Below are positions 15,699 through 28,478 of a stretch of DNA of 64,000 nucleotides, one piece after another. The stretch's first letter is position 1. The number at the start of each line of letters is the position of its first letter. The DNA comes from Silurus meridionalis (taxonomy: Eukaryota > Chordata > Actinopteri > Siluriformes > Siluridae). Under the pieces are notes generated by a model that saw nothing but the letters and a program-made list of their open reading frames with translations, searched no databases and had not been told where the DNA came from. The DNA is taken from the NCBI RefSeq assembly GCF_014805685.1, contig NC_060885.1:6342632-6406631 (forward strand), given 5' to 3'. Position numbers and translations under genes: made by a program.

Positions 15699-15821
15699 CT
15701 TGTTCTTCTTCTTCTTTTTTCGTCTGCTCCCATTAGGGGTCGCCACAGCAGATCATCTGTCTGCATACCACCCTGTCCTCTACATCTGCCTCTTTCACAC
15801 CAACTACCTGCATGTCCTGCC

Positions 15822-16616
15822 TCACCACATCCATGAACCTCCACCTTGGCAGGAAGCTCTTGTCCTCCTACCTGGTGGCTCCATCCTCAGCATTCTTCTA
15901 TCAATAAAATTCATGTCCCTCCTCTGCACATGTCCAAACCATCTCAATCTCGCCTCCCTCACCTTGTCACCAAAACATCCTACATGGGCTGTCCCTCTAA
16001 TAAACGTATTTCTAATCTTGTCCATCGTCGTCACTCCCAACGAAAACCTTAACAACTTCAGTTCTGCTACCTCCAGCTCCGCCTCCTGTCTTTTACTCAA
16101 TGCCACTGTCTCTAATCCATACAACATCGCAGGTCTCACCACAGTCCTATCAACTTTCCCTTTTAGTCTTGCAGATACCCTACTATCACAAATCACTCCT
16201 GTCACTCTTCTCCACCCACTCCACCCTGCCTGCACTCTTTTCTTCACTTCTCTAACACACTCTCCATTACTTTGCACTGTTGACCCCAGGTATCTGAACT
16301 CCTCAACTTTCTCCACCTCTTCTCCCTGCAACCGCACCACTCCACTGCCCTCCCTCTCATTTACGCACATGTACTCTGTCTTACTCCTACTGACTTTTAT
16401 TCGCCTTCTCTCCAGCTCATATCTCCACCTCTTCAGGCTCTTCTCAACCTGCTCACTACTCTCACCACAAATCACAATATCATCCGCAAACATCATAGTC
16501 CAGGGAGACTCCTGTCTGACCTCGTCCATCAACATCCTCAAAGCAAATAATGCGTCTATGGTGCTCTTCCTCGGCATGAAACCATACTGTTGCTCACAGA
16601 TGGTCACCTCTTCTCT
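15822..16616 (-). pseudogene. RTE-like LINE reverse transcriptase, C-terminal half
   Basis: About 261 codons remain open. They include 'CEQQYGFMPRKSTIDALFAL', then a direct join to 'DEVRQESPW', the RT motif FADD in 'TMMFADDIVI', and the later 'YMCVNEREGSGVV' and 'YLGSTVQSNGEC' segments. Relatives have roughly 90 residues between 'RMLM' and 'DEVRQ', with the first catalytic aspartate and the SP motif. These are absent, so the copy cannot be active. The plus-strand 402-residue frame (15502-16710) is the antisense shadow of this sequence. Confidence 0.9.
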
Positions 16617-16620
16617 CAGC

Positions 16621-17188
16621 CCGGCTTCAATTCAATTCAATTCAATTCATTTTTATTTGTATAGCGCTTTTAACAATGAACATTGTCTCAAAGCAGCTTT
16701 ACACAGATAATGTGGCGATTAAAAGTAAATATGTTTGTAAAAATTCTGTTTGTAAGTTCGTTTGTCCCTGATGAGCAACTGTGGCAAGGAAAAACTCCCC
16801 GAGATGGCATAAGGAAGAAACCTTGAGAGGAACCAGACTCAAGAGGGAACCCATCCTCATCTGGGTTTCACCGAATGTCCATTTGAAGCAGATATACAAT
16901 GTTGCGGGGTACAGTGATGATGATCAGAAGCGAACTGTATTCCTGAGTCAGTGTAGCAGACTGTTGACATTAACTACAGTCCAATCCATCCTCAAAGCGC
17001 CCGTTCTTACTCCGGAATTTCATGGAACCACCCAAGGTGTTGATGAGAAACCGTCCCGAGCTGCACAGAGTGGCCTCCAGTCGAAGAGAACACTATCCAG
17101 AGGCAGGCCTGGACAAAGTGGGAAGATCCACTGAGGGGAGAGGGGCAGGAACAGTGGTCACTGGAGCCTCAGGAGCATGTTTGACTCG

Positions 17189-17233
<45 letters not shown>

Positions 17234-17975
17234 TGACAGGAAGAGAAGGATATGGATTATTAAGTGTCCTTATTGTTGTATGAAAGTTAGTGTCACTGTG
17301 CAGTTTGGACTCCGGCAAGACTCACTATGGCAGCATAACTAAAAGGGAGAACCAGAAGGTAACACAGACATGAGGGATCTCTGGAATAAGAGACGACCCA
17401 CCACACCACCGTCAACAAACCTGAGTGAACGTGTGAATGTGAGTGGATGACAGCATACAAATATCCCAGTTCACCAAACATAGGTTTTCAACCTCGACTT
17501 GAACACTGAGACTGTGTCTGAGTCCCGAACACTGGTTGGAAGGCTGTTTCATAACTTGTGGGGCTTTATAAGAGAAAGATCTGCCCCCTGCTGTAGTCTT
17601 TGTTATTTGAGGAACCAACAGATAGCCAGCGCCTTTTGATCTAAGTAGGTGTGGAGGATCATACTGGTACAGAAGTTCACTCAGATACTGCGGTGCAAGA
17701 CCGTTAAGTGCTTTATACGTCAGTAGTAGTATTTTATAATCAATGCGAGATTTAATTGGGAGCCAGTGTAGACTGATTAAAACAGGGGTGATGTGGTCAT
17801 ATTTCCTAGATCTAGTGAGGACTCTTGCTGCTGCATTCTGAACTAACTGAAGCTTATTTATGCACTTACTCGCACACCCAGACAGTAAAGCATTACAGTA
17901 GTCTAATCTAGAAGTAACAAAAGCATGAACTAGTTTTTCTGCATCCTGTAACGACATCATATTTCTAATTTTAGC
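16621..17975 (-). mobile_element. CR1/L2-like LINE, 5'-truncated, nested in the RTE-like LINE
   Basis: The minus strand carries the C-terminal RT region, starting at 'RNMMSLQDAEKLVHAF'. It continues with 'SRLDYCNALLSGC', 'NKLQLVQNAAARVL', 'LHWLPIKSRIDYKILLL' and 'GRSFSYKAP'. A long 3' UTR with 'ggcaaggaaaaactccccga' follows, ending in (TTGAA)n at 16621-16650. It joins the RTE frame without a stop: 'TMKLWERVV' runs directly into 'RNMMSLQ'. The 373-residue frame at 17412-18533 is thus a chimera of two elements. A (GA)n tract at 17192-17227 lies in the 3' UTR. Confidence 0.9.
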
Positions 17976-18642
17976 AACCACTACTCTTTCCCATAACTTC
18001 ATGGTGTAACTGATCAACTTAATTCCCCTGTAGTTACTGCAGGTCTGCACATCTCTCTTATTCTTAAAGATCGGTACCAGCACACTCCTTCTCCATTCCT
18101 CAGGCATCCTCCCACCTTCCAGAATCTTGTTAAACAATCTGGTTAAAAACTCGACTGCCATCTCTCCTAAACATCTCCATGCTTCTACAGGTATGTCATC
18201 TGGTCCAACCGACTTTCCACTCTTTATCCTCTTAATCGCTGCTCTCACTTCCTCCTTACTAATCCTATCCACATCCTGCTTCACCAACTCCACATCATCC
18301 AACCTTCTCTCTCTCTGATTTTCCTTATTCATCAGCTGCTTAAAATACTCCCTCCATCTTCTCAACACACTCTTCTCACTAGTCCACACATTTCTATCTC
18401 CATCCTTTATTGCTCTAACTTGCAGCACATCCTTCCCTCTGCCTGGCCAATTGGTATAAATCCTTTTCTCCTCCTTTAGTGTCCAACTTCTCATACAGCT
18501 CCTCATATGTCTTTTCCTTGGCTTTTGCCACATCCCTCTTTACCTGCTGCCGCATCTCCTTGTACTTCTGCCTACTTTTCTCATCACTCTGTCGATCCCA
18601 ATTCTGTTTTGCCAACCTCTTTCTCCTTATGCTCTCCTGCAC
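17976..18642 (-). pseudogene. RTE-like LINE linker and N-terminal reverse transcriptase
   Basis: Encodes a basic coiled linker ('RRKRLAKQNWDRQS'), then 'DLYQLARQ', and after a frameshift near 18420-18530 'WREYFKQLMNKENQRE', 'KSGKSVGPDDIPVEAW' and 'RSVLVPIFKNK'. This is the fingers region that precedes the RT catalytic core. The reading frame changes once, between the 75-codon and 373-codon frames. Confidence 0.88.
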
Positions 18643-18803
18643 TTCCTCATTTCACCACCACGTCTCTTTGTCTTCATTTCTATTTCCAGATGTCACACCA
18701 AGTACCTTTCTAGCTGCCGTCCTCATCACTCCAGCAGTATTTACCCAATCATCCAACACCTCTTCACCACCACCGAGCTCCTGTCTGACCTCTTCCCTGA
18801 ATC

Positions 18804-19809
18804 TCACATTACACTTCTTTCAGTCCTCATTCTCCTCTTCTTCTTTGCCTCCAAAACCATCCTACAGACCACCATCCAATGCTGTCTAGCTACACTGTCC
18901 CCCACCAACACCTTACAGTCTCCAATCTCCTTCAGGTTGCATCTCCTGCATAGAACATTGTCCACCTGTGTGCACCTTCCTCCATTCTTATAGGTCACCC
19001 TATGATCATCCTTCTTTTTAAAATACATATTCACCACTGCCATTTCCATCATTTTAGCAAAATCTACCACCATCTGCCCTTCTACAATCCTCTCCTCAAA
19101 ACCATACCTACCCATCACCTCCTAATCACCTCTGTTCCCTTCACCTACATGCCCATTAAAGTCTGCCCCAATCACCAATCTTTCATTCCTAGGTACACCA
19201 TCTACCACTTCATCTAATTCACTCCTGAATCTTTCCTTCTCCTCCATCTCACAACCCACCTGTGGAGCATAGGCACTGATGACATTTATCATCATTCCTT
19301 CAACTTCCAGCTTCACGTTCATCACCCTATCAGAAACTCTCTTCATTTCCACTGTACTCTTCCTTCAGAATCACCCCTACACCATTACTCTTTCCATCCA
19401 CACCATGATAGAACAGTTTAAACCCACCTCCAATGTTCCTGGCCTTACTCCCTTTCCACTTGGTCTCCTGAACACACAGCATATCTCCCTTTCTCATCTC
19501 CATCATATTAGCTAACTCTCTCCATTTACCAGTCATAGTACCAACATTTAAAGTACCAACCTGAACCTCCACTCTCCTACACTTCTCCTTTCCCTGCCGT
19601 CTCTGTAGACGTTTTCCTCCTCTCCTTCTCTTCCTTCGGCCAACAGTAGCCCAATTTCCACCGGTACCCTGTTGGCTAACGATACCTGTGGCGGTCGTTG
19701 TTAACCCGGGCTTTGACCGATCCGGTATGAAATTCTTATTTGTGATCCACATATTCGATTTGGCACATGTTTTTACGCTGAATGCCCTTCCTAACGCAAC
19801 CCTCCTCAT
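18804..19809 (-). pseudogene. RTE-like LINE apurinic-type endonuclease, frameshifted
   Basis: The endonuclease nicks target DNA to prime reverse transcription. Three frames follow each other from right to left. The first has 'VGTLNVGTMTGKWREL' and 'LCVQETKWKGSKA'; the second has 'VISAYAPQVGCEMEEKE' and 'VIGADFNGHVGEG'; the third has 'GQMVVDFAKMMEMAVVN' and 'VARQHWMVVCRM'. The catalytic-type residues E (VQET), D/N (GADFNG) and H (VARQH) can be seen. A frameshift near 19340 and a stop near 19120 separate the frames. Confidence 0.9.
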
Positions 19810-19869
19810 TTATCCGGGCTTGTGACCGGCACTAAGAGTGCACTGGCTTGTGCATCCATAATGGCTGGG

Positions 19870-19887
19870 TTATAAGCATGGATACTT
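19870..19887. repeat. Target-site duplication, right copy
   Basis: ttataagcatggatactt. It pairs with 15681-15698, with one mismatch. Confidence 0.9.
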
Positions 19888-20139
19888 AATGTTTTTTTAA
19901 TAGTTCTACTTATATATCTTAGATAGATTGATGAAATAAAACATCTGTCTGTAATACGATGTCCTGACCTTTTAATCAGTTCTCTCAGCAGATGATTTAT
20001 TGAAGACTTTATACGCATGGTGAGTTACGGCTGAACTGAAGGAATTCAGTGACATCATGCACATTTGGGCCATGAGATCCAAGGACAATATTCAGGCTTT
20101 AAATAATTTATTTATTAAAGGTGTTTTATACTTGTCACA

Positions 20140-20420
20140 ACACAGTGAAATTCTTCACATATCTCAGTGATGTTAGGAAGCTGGGGTCAGAGCTCAGGGC
20201 AGAGCAGATACAGCGCCCCTGAAGCACAGAAGGTTAAGGGCCTTGTCAGTGGTGGACAGAAATGAAGTAAATGTAATTCGTTACTGTACTTAAGTAGGTT
20301 ACTTGCGTATATGTACTTGCGAAGTATTTTCTTTTGCGGAGATTTTTACTTAAGCTTCATTACATTTTACAGGCAAATATTTTACTTTTTACTCAACTAC
20401 ATTTTGTTCCTTTTTATTTA
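20140..20420. repeat. SINE-like fragment plus 'ttactgtacttaagtag' repeat
   Basis: 20150-20240 resembles the SINE text 'tgatgttaggaagctggggt' also seen at 37725. 20245-20410 resembles the repeat at 14118-14742. Both are decayed. Confidence 0.45.
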
Positions 20421-21246
20421 CTCTCTGTTTACAGAACAGAACATTTTAAGAGTAACAAGTAATAGAGTAAACTCAGAAAATCGAACTTGCCACAACACCC
20501 GTGGTCTTATTTGCTTTTTTTCTTTTAAGTATTTGAAAAGAAGGTTTTGGGCTCATGATAATTTTAATAGAAATCAATCAATAAATGCATTGTATTCTTT
20601 ATATAAAGGAATAATAAATTATTTATTTATTATTTTGATCCATTTTTATTTATATTTCATATAGAAATGAGAATGTATACAATTGCAGTCCATTGATTTG
20701 CCTTGGTACTACATTACTGGTGTGTGGTTAAATGAAAGTAATTAATACACTCTGACTAACGGGCTGTATTATTAAAAAACAAAACACTCATATTCACCTC
20801 AGATTACACCCCGGAGTGCTTTTTATAAGAATGTACAGTATGGGGTGAGGTGATGTTGAAATGGTCATATGATCATTGTGAGAGAGAGAGAGACAGAGAG
20901 AGATTAAGAGAAAAAGATTTCATCCACAATGACATTTTAAATGAATTGCTGATGCTTATCAAAGCGAGAGCAATAACACGCCGAGGAATTTTCGGTTTAA
21001 TGCGTCCACGGTGCCAGAACATCGATTTAAAAGTATTCATCATAATAATAAGCAAATATGCATGCATTAAAAGGGGCCGCATGAGCTGTCATTGACATTT
21101 TGAAGGGAAACAGATGCATGCAGGTTTAGCGCAATCAAGATATTCGAAACAGACATTTGTAGCGTGGAAGAGCAAATGAAAAAAGGCCTTGAACTTCACA
21201 CAGCCTATCGCTATGCTGTCTTTGTTCATTACGCCAGGGTTTTCTG

Positions 21247-21289
<43 letters not shown>

Positions 21290-21710
21290 CTCCATGAGGA
21301 ATGTTTACTTCATATTTTCAGTTCTTTGAAAAACTATTAAAAAAAGTTTTTACCCAGCTCATAATACGCGTGAGTTTATAAGGGTATGGGGAGCATATGC
21401 AGAAATCTGCAGCCCCCTGCTTCTTCATAGCGATGAAACGCATTAAGAAAAAATGACAGTCTCAAAAAGCTGCCCATCCAGTATGGTTCTACATGGCAAA
21501 GATAAAGAGAGACAGAAACAGAGACAGAGAGAGAAACAGCTAGAAACACAGGTTGCTGATGCGGTTCACAACAAAATAACATTTTCCCCCCTTTTGGCTA
21601 TGTGCCTTCACAGATGTTGCATTCAGCCTTTGCAGCGTTTGGCCTCTCGGAAAGTGCTCTAAGTCTTGACTGCTTTCCCTCTTATTGTACTATAAAGGGG
21701 TGTGTGAGAG

Positions 21711-21760
<50 letters not shown>

Positions 21761-22460
21761 GAGAGTAGGTTGTTTACCTCCCCTACCCCATCCCATTCCT
21801 TCTTCATTCTCCGTTAGCTGCTTGAGGGAGTTGGGTAGGTGGGTGGGATGGAAGGAATGGGAGGCAGGGGGGAGGAGGAGGTGTTCGGGTGGGGGCTCAA
21901 TTGCGAAGGGTCCAGCTTGGAGCTCGAGGCAGCACAGAGGGTCACAGAATGGAGCTTTGCGTCTGGGCCTCCCAAAATCCTGAATCCTCTGGGTGGGTGG
22001 TCTGCTCTCCTCTGCCTTTCTTTCTCTCTCTTCTCCCAACACCTCAGAGTGAAGTGATTAGCTCATCTACTCTCTTACATCACAAGTTGCTGCAGCGCCA
22101 CTGCTCTAATGTGGTCAGTGGTGGAAAAAGGCCCCGCTCGTTCCCGGTCGCGTTTGACAACCTGCTGAATGGGTGGCAGTGAGCACTAATCCTACCACTG
22201 ATTATCTCTGGCATGAGGTTATAAACAGTAATAAAGAGCACACAGCTTCTTTTTTTTTTTTTATACACACACACGAGATGCAAAACCGTTCCACTTTTGA
22301 ACTTAGGTTTTATATGGTTACCAAAATGTACTTATACTTGTCAGGATCAGTATGGATTACAGGAAGGTGGACATTTAAATCTACATTTAAGTGTGAATAT
22401 ATCAACTATCTTTCAGATCCAGTTATATACCATAAAAAGAAAATGCATACACTCTTATAC
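20421..22460. other. Non-coding region with purine/pyrimidine microsatellites
   Basis: Contains (AG)n at 20880-20902, (TC)n at 21248-21290 and (GA)n at 21707-21757. A G-rich block at 21820-21900 has four GGG runs. Frames here (up to 130 residues) are repeat-driven or lack domains. The block 21780-22200 is GC-richer and looks single-copy; a regulatory role is possible but not shown. Confidence 0.55.
21826..21847 (+). other. Potential G-quadruplex
   Basis: Four GGG runs separated by loops of 4, 5 and 1 bases, fitting the usual G3+N1-7 pattern. It lies between the arms of an 11-bp inverted repeat (21791-21801 and 21852-21862). Confidence 0.6.
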
Positions 22461-22461
22461 A

Positions 22462-24395
<1,934 letters not shown>

Positions 24396-24597
24396 ATGGG
24401 GGAGGTGGCAGCTTAGTGAATAAGGAATTGGATTTTGAATTTGAAGGTCATAAGTTCAAATCCCAGTCGCACCAAGCTGCCATCCTGGGCCCCTGAGCAA
24501 GGCCCTTAACAACTTACATGCTCGGTTGTATGAATGAGATAAATGTAAGTCGCTCTGGATGAGAATGTCTGCTGCCAAATGCTGTAAATGTAGGATT
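24396..24597 (+). mobile_element. tRNA-derived SINE with 'gtaagtcgctctggat' tail
   Basis: The head has decayed A/B-box-like text ('cttagtgaataaggaattgg', 'gttcaaatccc'). The body has 'ctgagcaaggcccttaac', and the tail is 'aaatgtaagtcgctctggat' and 'gccaaatgctgtaaatgta'. It matches the copy at 42433-42615 and the tails at 40740-40835 and 37800-37880. Confidence 0.85.
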
Positions 24598-25519
24598 AGA
24601 AGATACTCACAAGGAAGGCATACTGAACTCTATGGCCATTTAACTCTTGGCCATAACTAGTATATACTAATAGCCATTGTTGCTACACATTAAATGGTAC
24701 TTTGTATAATAGAATTGAACTATTGATATAACATTACCCAGTGCTTAACAGAAGGCTACTTCTTCCCCTTCGAATTTCTGTCTTTTTCCTTTATTGCCAC
24801 ATGATAGAAAGTTTCTTTTTAGATGCATGTTGTCACTTAGTGCTGGTATTTGTATAATCCAATTTTTACATTCTATAATCTACAGACTGTCATGAAGGGA
24901 GTCCATGAGGGGTCCAAGAACAGTGGTGAACTTATGGCTATAAATAAAACCAGCTGAACTCCAATGATTACAACTAGTCCCATGGGTGTAATTAGTTGCA
25001 TTAACCAAACATTATTTTACACATTAAAGTTCAAGAAGCCACGCGTAGCCGTGCGTGACCCTGCACCAACATTTAGACCCTGTTGAGAATTTGTTCATAG
25101 GCTTGTTTATGACAGTCACCAGCTGTCCTGTTGTGTATAGATGAAAAGATGATACAGACTTTTTGAGTATATGGGGAAGTCTATACTTAGGATCATCCCT
25201 TTTATCTATTTATAACACCGGAAAACATCTTTGCCCTAAATGTTCAAACTTCTCAATCCAATGAAGTGTGACTTCATTGATGTAAATTTCTTTCCGTTTC
25301 GTTTATAAGAAGGAAATGTCATTTCCTGGTTACATAACATGGATTACAGATTTCAAACCTAGGATGTGGATATAGGGATGCATGTGGAAAAACTTTACCA
25401 GAGCAGGTGTCTGTGTAGAGTAGAACATCACCAGGGACTCTTAAATCTGAGTCACAATCTGTTCCACCTCCTTTTATCCTGGAGTAGATGTAGGATTCAC
25501 ACCAGAACCAGCAGGTTCA

Positions 25520-25521
<2 letters not shown>

Positions 25522-25582
<61 letters not shown>
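25522..25582. repeat. (TA)n microsatellite
   Basis: Perfect TA repeat just left of the Tc1-derived element at 25600. Confidence 0.95.
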
Positions 25583-25587
<5 letters not shown>

Positions 25588-25599
25588 CATATTAATGCC

Positions 25600-26018
25600 A
25601 AACATTATGCCAACCAACCATAACAATATAACCACCTGCCTATTGTTGTTTTGCTCCCCCTTTTGCTGACAAAACAGTTTCGTCGAGCATTAACTTCTTC
25701 AGCAATTTGAGCTACAGTTGCTCGTAGTTGCATGGGCCAGCATTCGCTCAACAGTTTGAGCCTCAGCTGCAAAGAACCTTTTCACCGGTTCACCACCATT
25801 CCTTCCTTGGAGCACTTTTGATAGATACTGACCACTGCAGACCAGGAACATCCCACGAGAGCTGCAATTTTGGAGATGCTCAGATCCAGTCGTCTAGCCG
25901 TCACGATTTGGCTGTGTGAACAATGTTCCTGCTGCCTAATAAATCCTACACACTGACAGGTGCATTAATGAAGAGATTATCAGTGTTATTTACTCATCAG
26001 TCAATGTTATAATGATAT
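25600..26018 (-). mobile_element. Internally deleted Tc1-like element
   Basis: The minus strand retains the transposase N-terminal region, with 'QIVTARRLDLSISKIAALVG' and 'AVVSIYQK'-like text around 25790-25910. It also retains a short downstream piece ('QIAEEVNAR'-like, 25680-25710). The catalytic core is gone. Ends near 'ataatataaccacctgcc'-like text and 'tcagtcaatgttataatg' suggest the original inverted repeats. It abuts a (TA)n tract, in keeping with TA targeting. Confidence 0.75.
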
Positions 26019-26195
26019 ATTCTTATCATATGCTGTTATTTTTATATAATATGCACTTTTTCTGTATACAAGTGTGTATGTATTTTCCGCGTTTTTATAT
26101 ATAATGTGCATATATCTTTTTTTTGACAAATACTTGCATATATTATATATTTCAATATGCATAGAGCATTCTTTTATAGCATATTGTAATTCATG

Positions 26196-26310
<115 letters not shown>

Positions 26311-26346
26311 TATCTATCTATTAATTCTATCTATCCATTCTATCTG

Positions 26347-27055
26347 TCAAGTCAAGTCAAGTCAAGTCAAGTTTATTTCTATAGCGCATTTCACAACAGA
26401 CATTGTCTCAAAGCAGCTTTACAGAAATCAACAGTTAAGGTAAACGGTGTGTATTTATCCCTGATGAGCAGCTGTGGCGACTGTGGCAAGGAAAAACTCC
26501 CTTAGATGTTATGAGGAAGAAACCTTGAGAGGAACCAAACTCAAAAGGGAAACCCATCCTCATTTGGGTGACATCGAGAGTTTGATCATAAACCTTTAAA
26601 CAATACAGAACACTGGAGAGTGAGAACTAACATGAGTACTGGAGTATAAGATTATAAGTAATGTTCTTTCTACAGTCTTATACAGTCTTTGGTATAAAAG
26701 TAGGAGCTACTGAGCTCAACATTTGTGATCATCACAGATCCAGCATCAGCTTCTCTATGTCAGAGCCTTTGAACACTCCAGGAGGTCCAATGTCAAAACT
26801 CCACACATGAAGTGGGATCCGAATGGCACTGGTAGGTCCCTAGATGGTTCAGGGTGTTTGCGAGTTCACCATCTACTTCTTCAAAGGTCCATAATCTTCA
26901 AGAGGTGGGACGTTACTGGAGCTGGCCAAACCTCAGGATGCCTCGGAATGGGAGAGAAAGAGAAGCAGTGGAGAGAAATTAGCGTAGCTGCTGTTTATGA
27001 TCAGCACAAGTTGATAATGTGCAGGTGATCATATGTTCTGGAGCACAAGGTTATG
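26347..27055 (-). mobile_element. CR1/L2-like LINE 3' UTR and tail
   Basis: Left end is (GTCAA)n, followed by 'tatagcgcatttcacaac' and 'ttgtctcaaagcagcttt', then 'ggcaaggaaaaactccctta' and 'gaggaaccaaactcaaaa'. This minus-strand 3' UTR continues to about 27055 without coding. It is one of six or more tails of the family in the window. Confidence 0.82.

Positions 27056-27107
<52 letters not shown>
27056..27107. repeat. (GTCT)n microsatellite
   Basis: About 13 tetranucleotides. Confidence 0.95.
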
Positions 27108-27113
<6 letters not shown>

Positions 27114-27869
27114 TTATCCATAGCATGTTAACATGACCAGTAATTTAAAAATTAACCAGTTTTGCATCAAATCAAAGTAGCGATCCAGTTTGGATTTACC
27201 ACCTGCAAAGAGCACCACCTTTTCATCTCCTACATCTACATCTACATCTCCTAATTTAAGCTGCATGGTGATTTATAAAATTCCACAATTAGAGAACTTG
27301 TTCTCTTATTTACATTTATTTAATAATAGCAGGAAATGTTTAATAAAGAAATAGCAAATTATATTAGCTGATACAAATATGAAATGTCTGATTTTGAGCC
27401 CCTCAAATGTGCACACTGGCCCAGAAAATGTTTTATTTCAAATTTTTTTCTAAAAGCATTATTTCATTAGATCAGATGTTAAGGTTTGTGCAAACACCAG
27501 CTTTAGACATCTCGGCCATTCCAAAGCTGTTTTTTTAATTTGCTGTAAATATATTCCAAGGATATTGCAAGTAAAAATTGAGATTCTTTTACTTTCTTGT
27601 GCAAAATGAATGATTAGCACACATTTTCCGTTCACTACAATTACTTTGGTGCTTTTGTAGTGTTGTTTAATGCACTTGAATTCATCATCTTAAAAAAAAC
27701 AAAAAATGACGAAATGTAACTTCCTTTTTTAACCAACTTTTGAGCAATCAAGAGAGCACACTGTACAGTAGGTTTCATTAGGCTATGCATTGAGCAGGGT
27801 GTACATGCACATCATCACACACACCAGCACACAATTTCAAACAGACACACACACAAACACGAACACAGC
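27108..27869. other. Upstream region of the mucin-like gene
   Basis: Non-coding. A run of short CA-rich text lies just before the start codon (27810-27868). No TATA box is clear. An ETS-type site is listed separately. Confidence 0.5.
27718..27730 (-). promoter_or_regulatory. ETS/PU.1-type motif upstream of the gene
   Basis: The minus strand reads aaaaaaggaagtt, an A-rich GGAA core about 140 bp before the start codon. PU.1 sites of this form are typical of leukocyte promoters. The motif is short and could be chance. Confidence 0.3.
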
Positions 27870-28409
27870 ATGAAGAAAATGAGTGTTACCTTTCACATTC
27901 TTACACTCTTGGGTATGTATGTTTATTATTTGTACCTGTCTAATATTGTATTGTTTAATGCTTTTGAAGAAATCATGTCAGGACAAATCCCAATTATATA
28001 ATTAGGCAAGAATTAATTTCTTGTGCAGGATCTTGTGTTTTTACCGATCATTGCTGTTTATGTTTAATGCAGGAGTCCTATTGCTGCCAGGATTTGCTCA
28101 GGATAATTTTAACAATGTTAATATTACCACAACCGATAAATCAGCTCCTAATGAGAGTATCACACCAGGCGGTGTGAACATGAGCACAAATGAAGGGTAT
28201 AGCTACAACATCTCCAACAATGAAACTTTACCATCACAGCAAGGTAGCAGTTTGGTAATGCTCTTTGGATGAATGCTCTTTAAAATGAATGAATGACTTA
28301 TTATTAGTATTATTTTGAATGTTTGTTTAAAAATGAACCGTTTTTACACTTACTGTAAAAATGGATTTGTTATAATGGATTAGTTATAAGTTACATAGCA
28401 ACTTTAATC

Positions 28410-28478
<69 letters not shown>

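Larger units (their letters stand above)
15699..19869 (-). mobile_element. RTE-like LINE with 18-bp target-site duplication, split by another LINE
   Basis: A non-LTR retrotransposon on the minus strand, with its 5' leader at the right and a GAA-rich 3' tail at the left. Coding order from the right: leader (19869-19600), AP-type endonuclease (about 19570-18800), linker and N-terminal RT (18640-17975), an unrelated LINE insertion (16621-17975), then the rest of RT and the C-terminus (16620-15822). The protein resembles fish proteins often labelled craniofacial development protein 2-like, which are RTE-type LINEs. Frameshifts and stops lie in the endonuclease, and the RT has lost its first catalytic block. 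The clean flanking duplication marks it as one insertion. Confidence 0.92.

Noticed and set aside
15502..16710. 402-codon plus-strand open frame
   Set aside because: It is antisense to the RTE-like LINE reverse transcriptase, whose minus-strand motifs are clear.
17412..18533. 373-codon minus-strand frame as a single protein
   Set aside because: It is a fusion of two unrelated LINEs created by nested insertion, not a gene.
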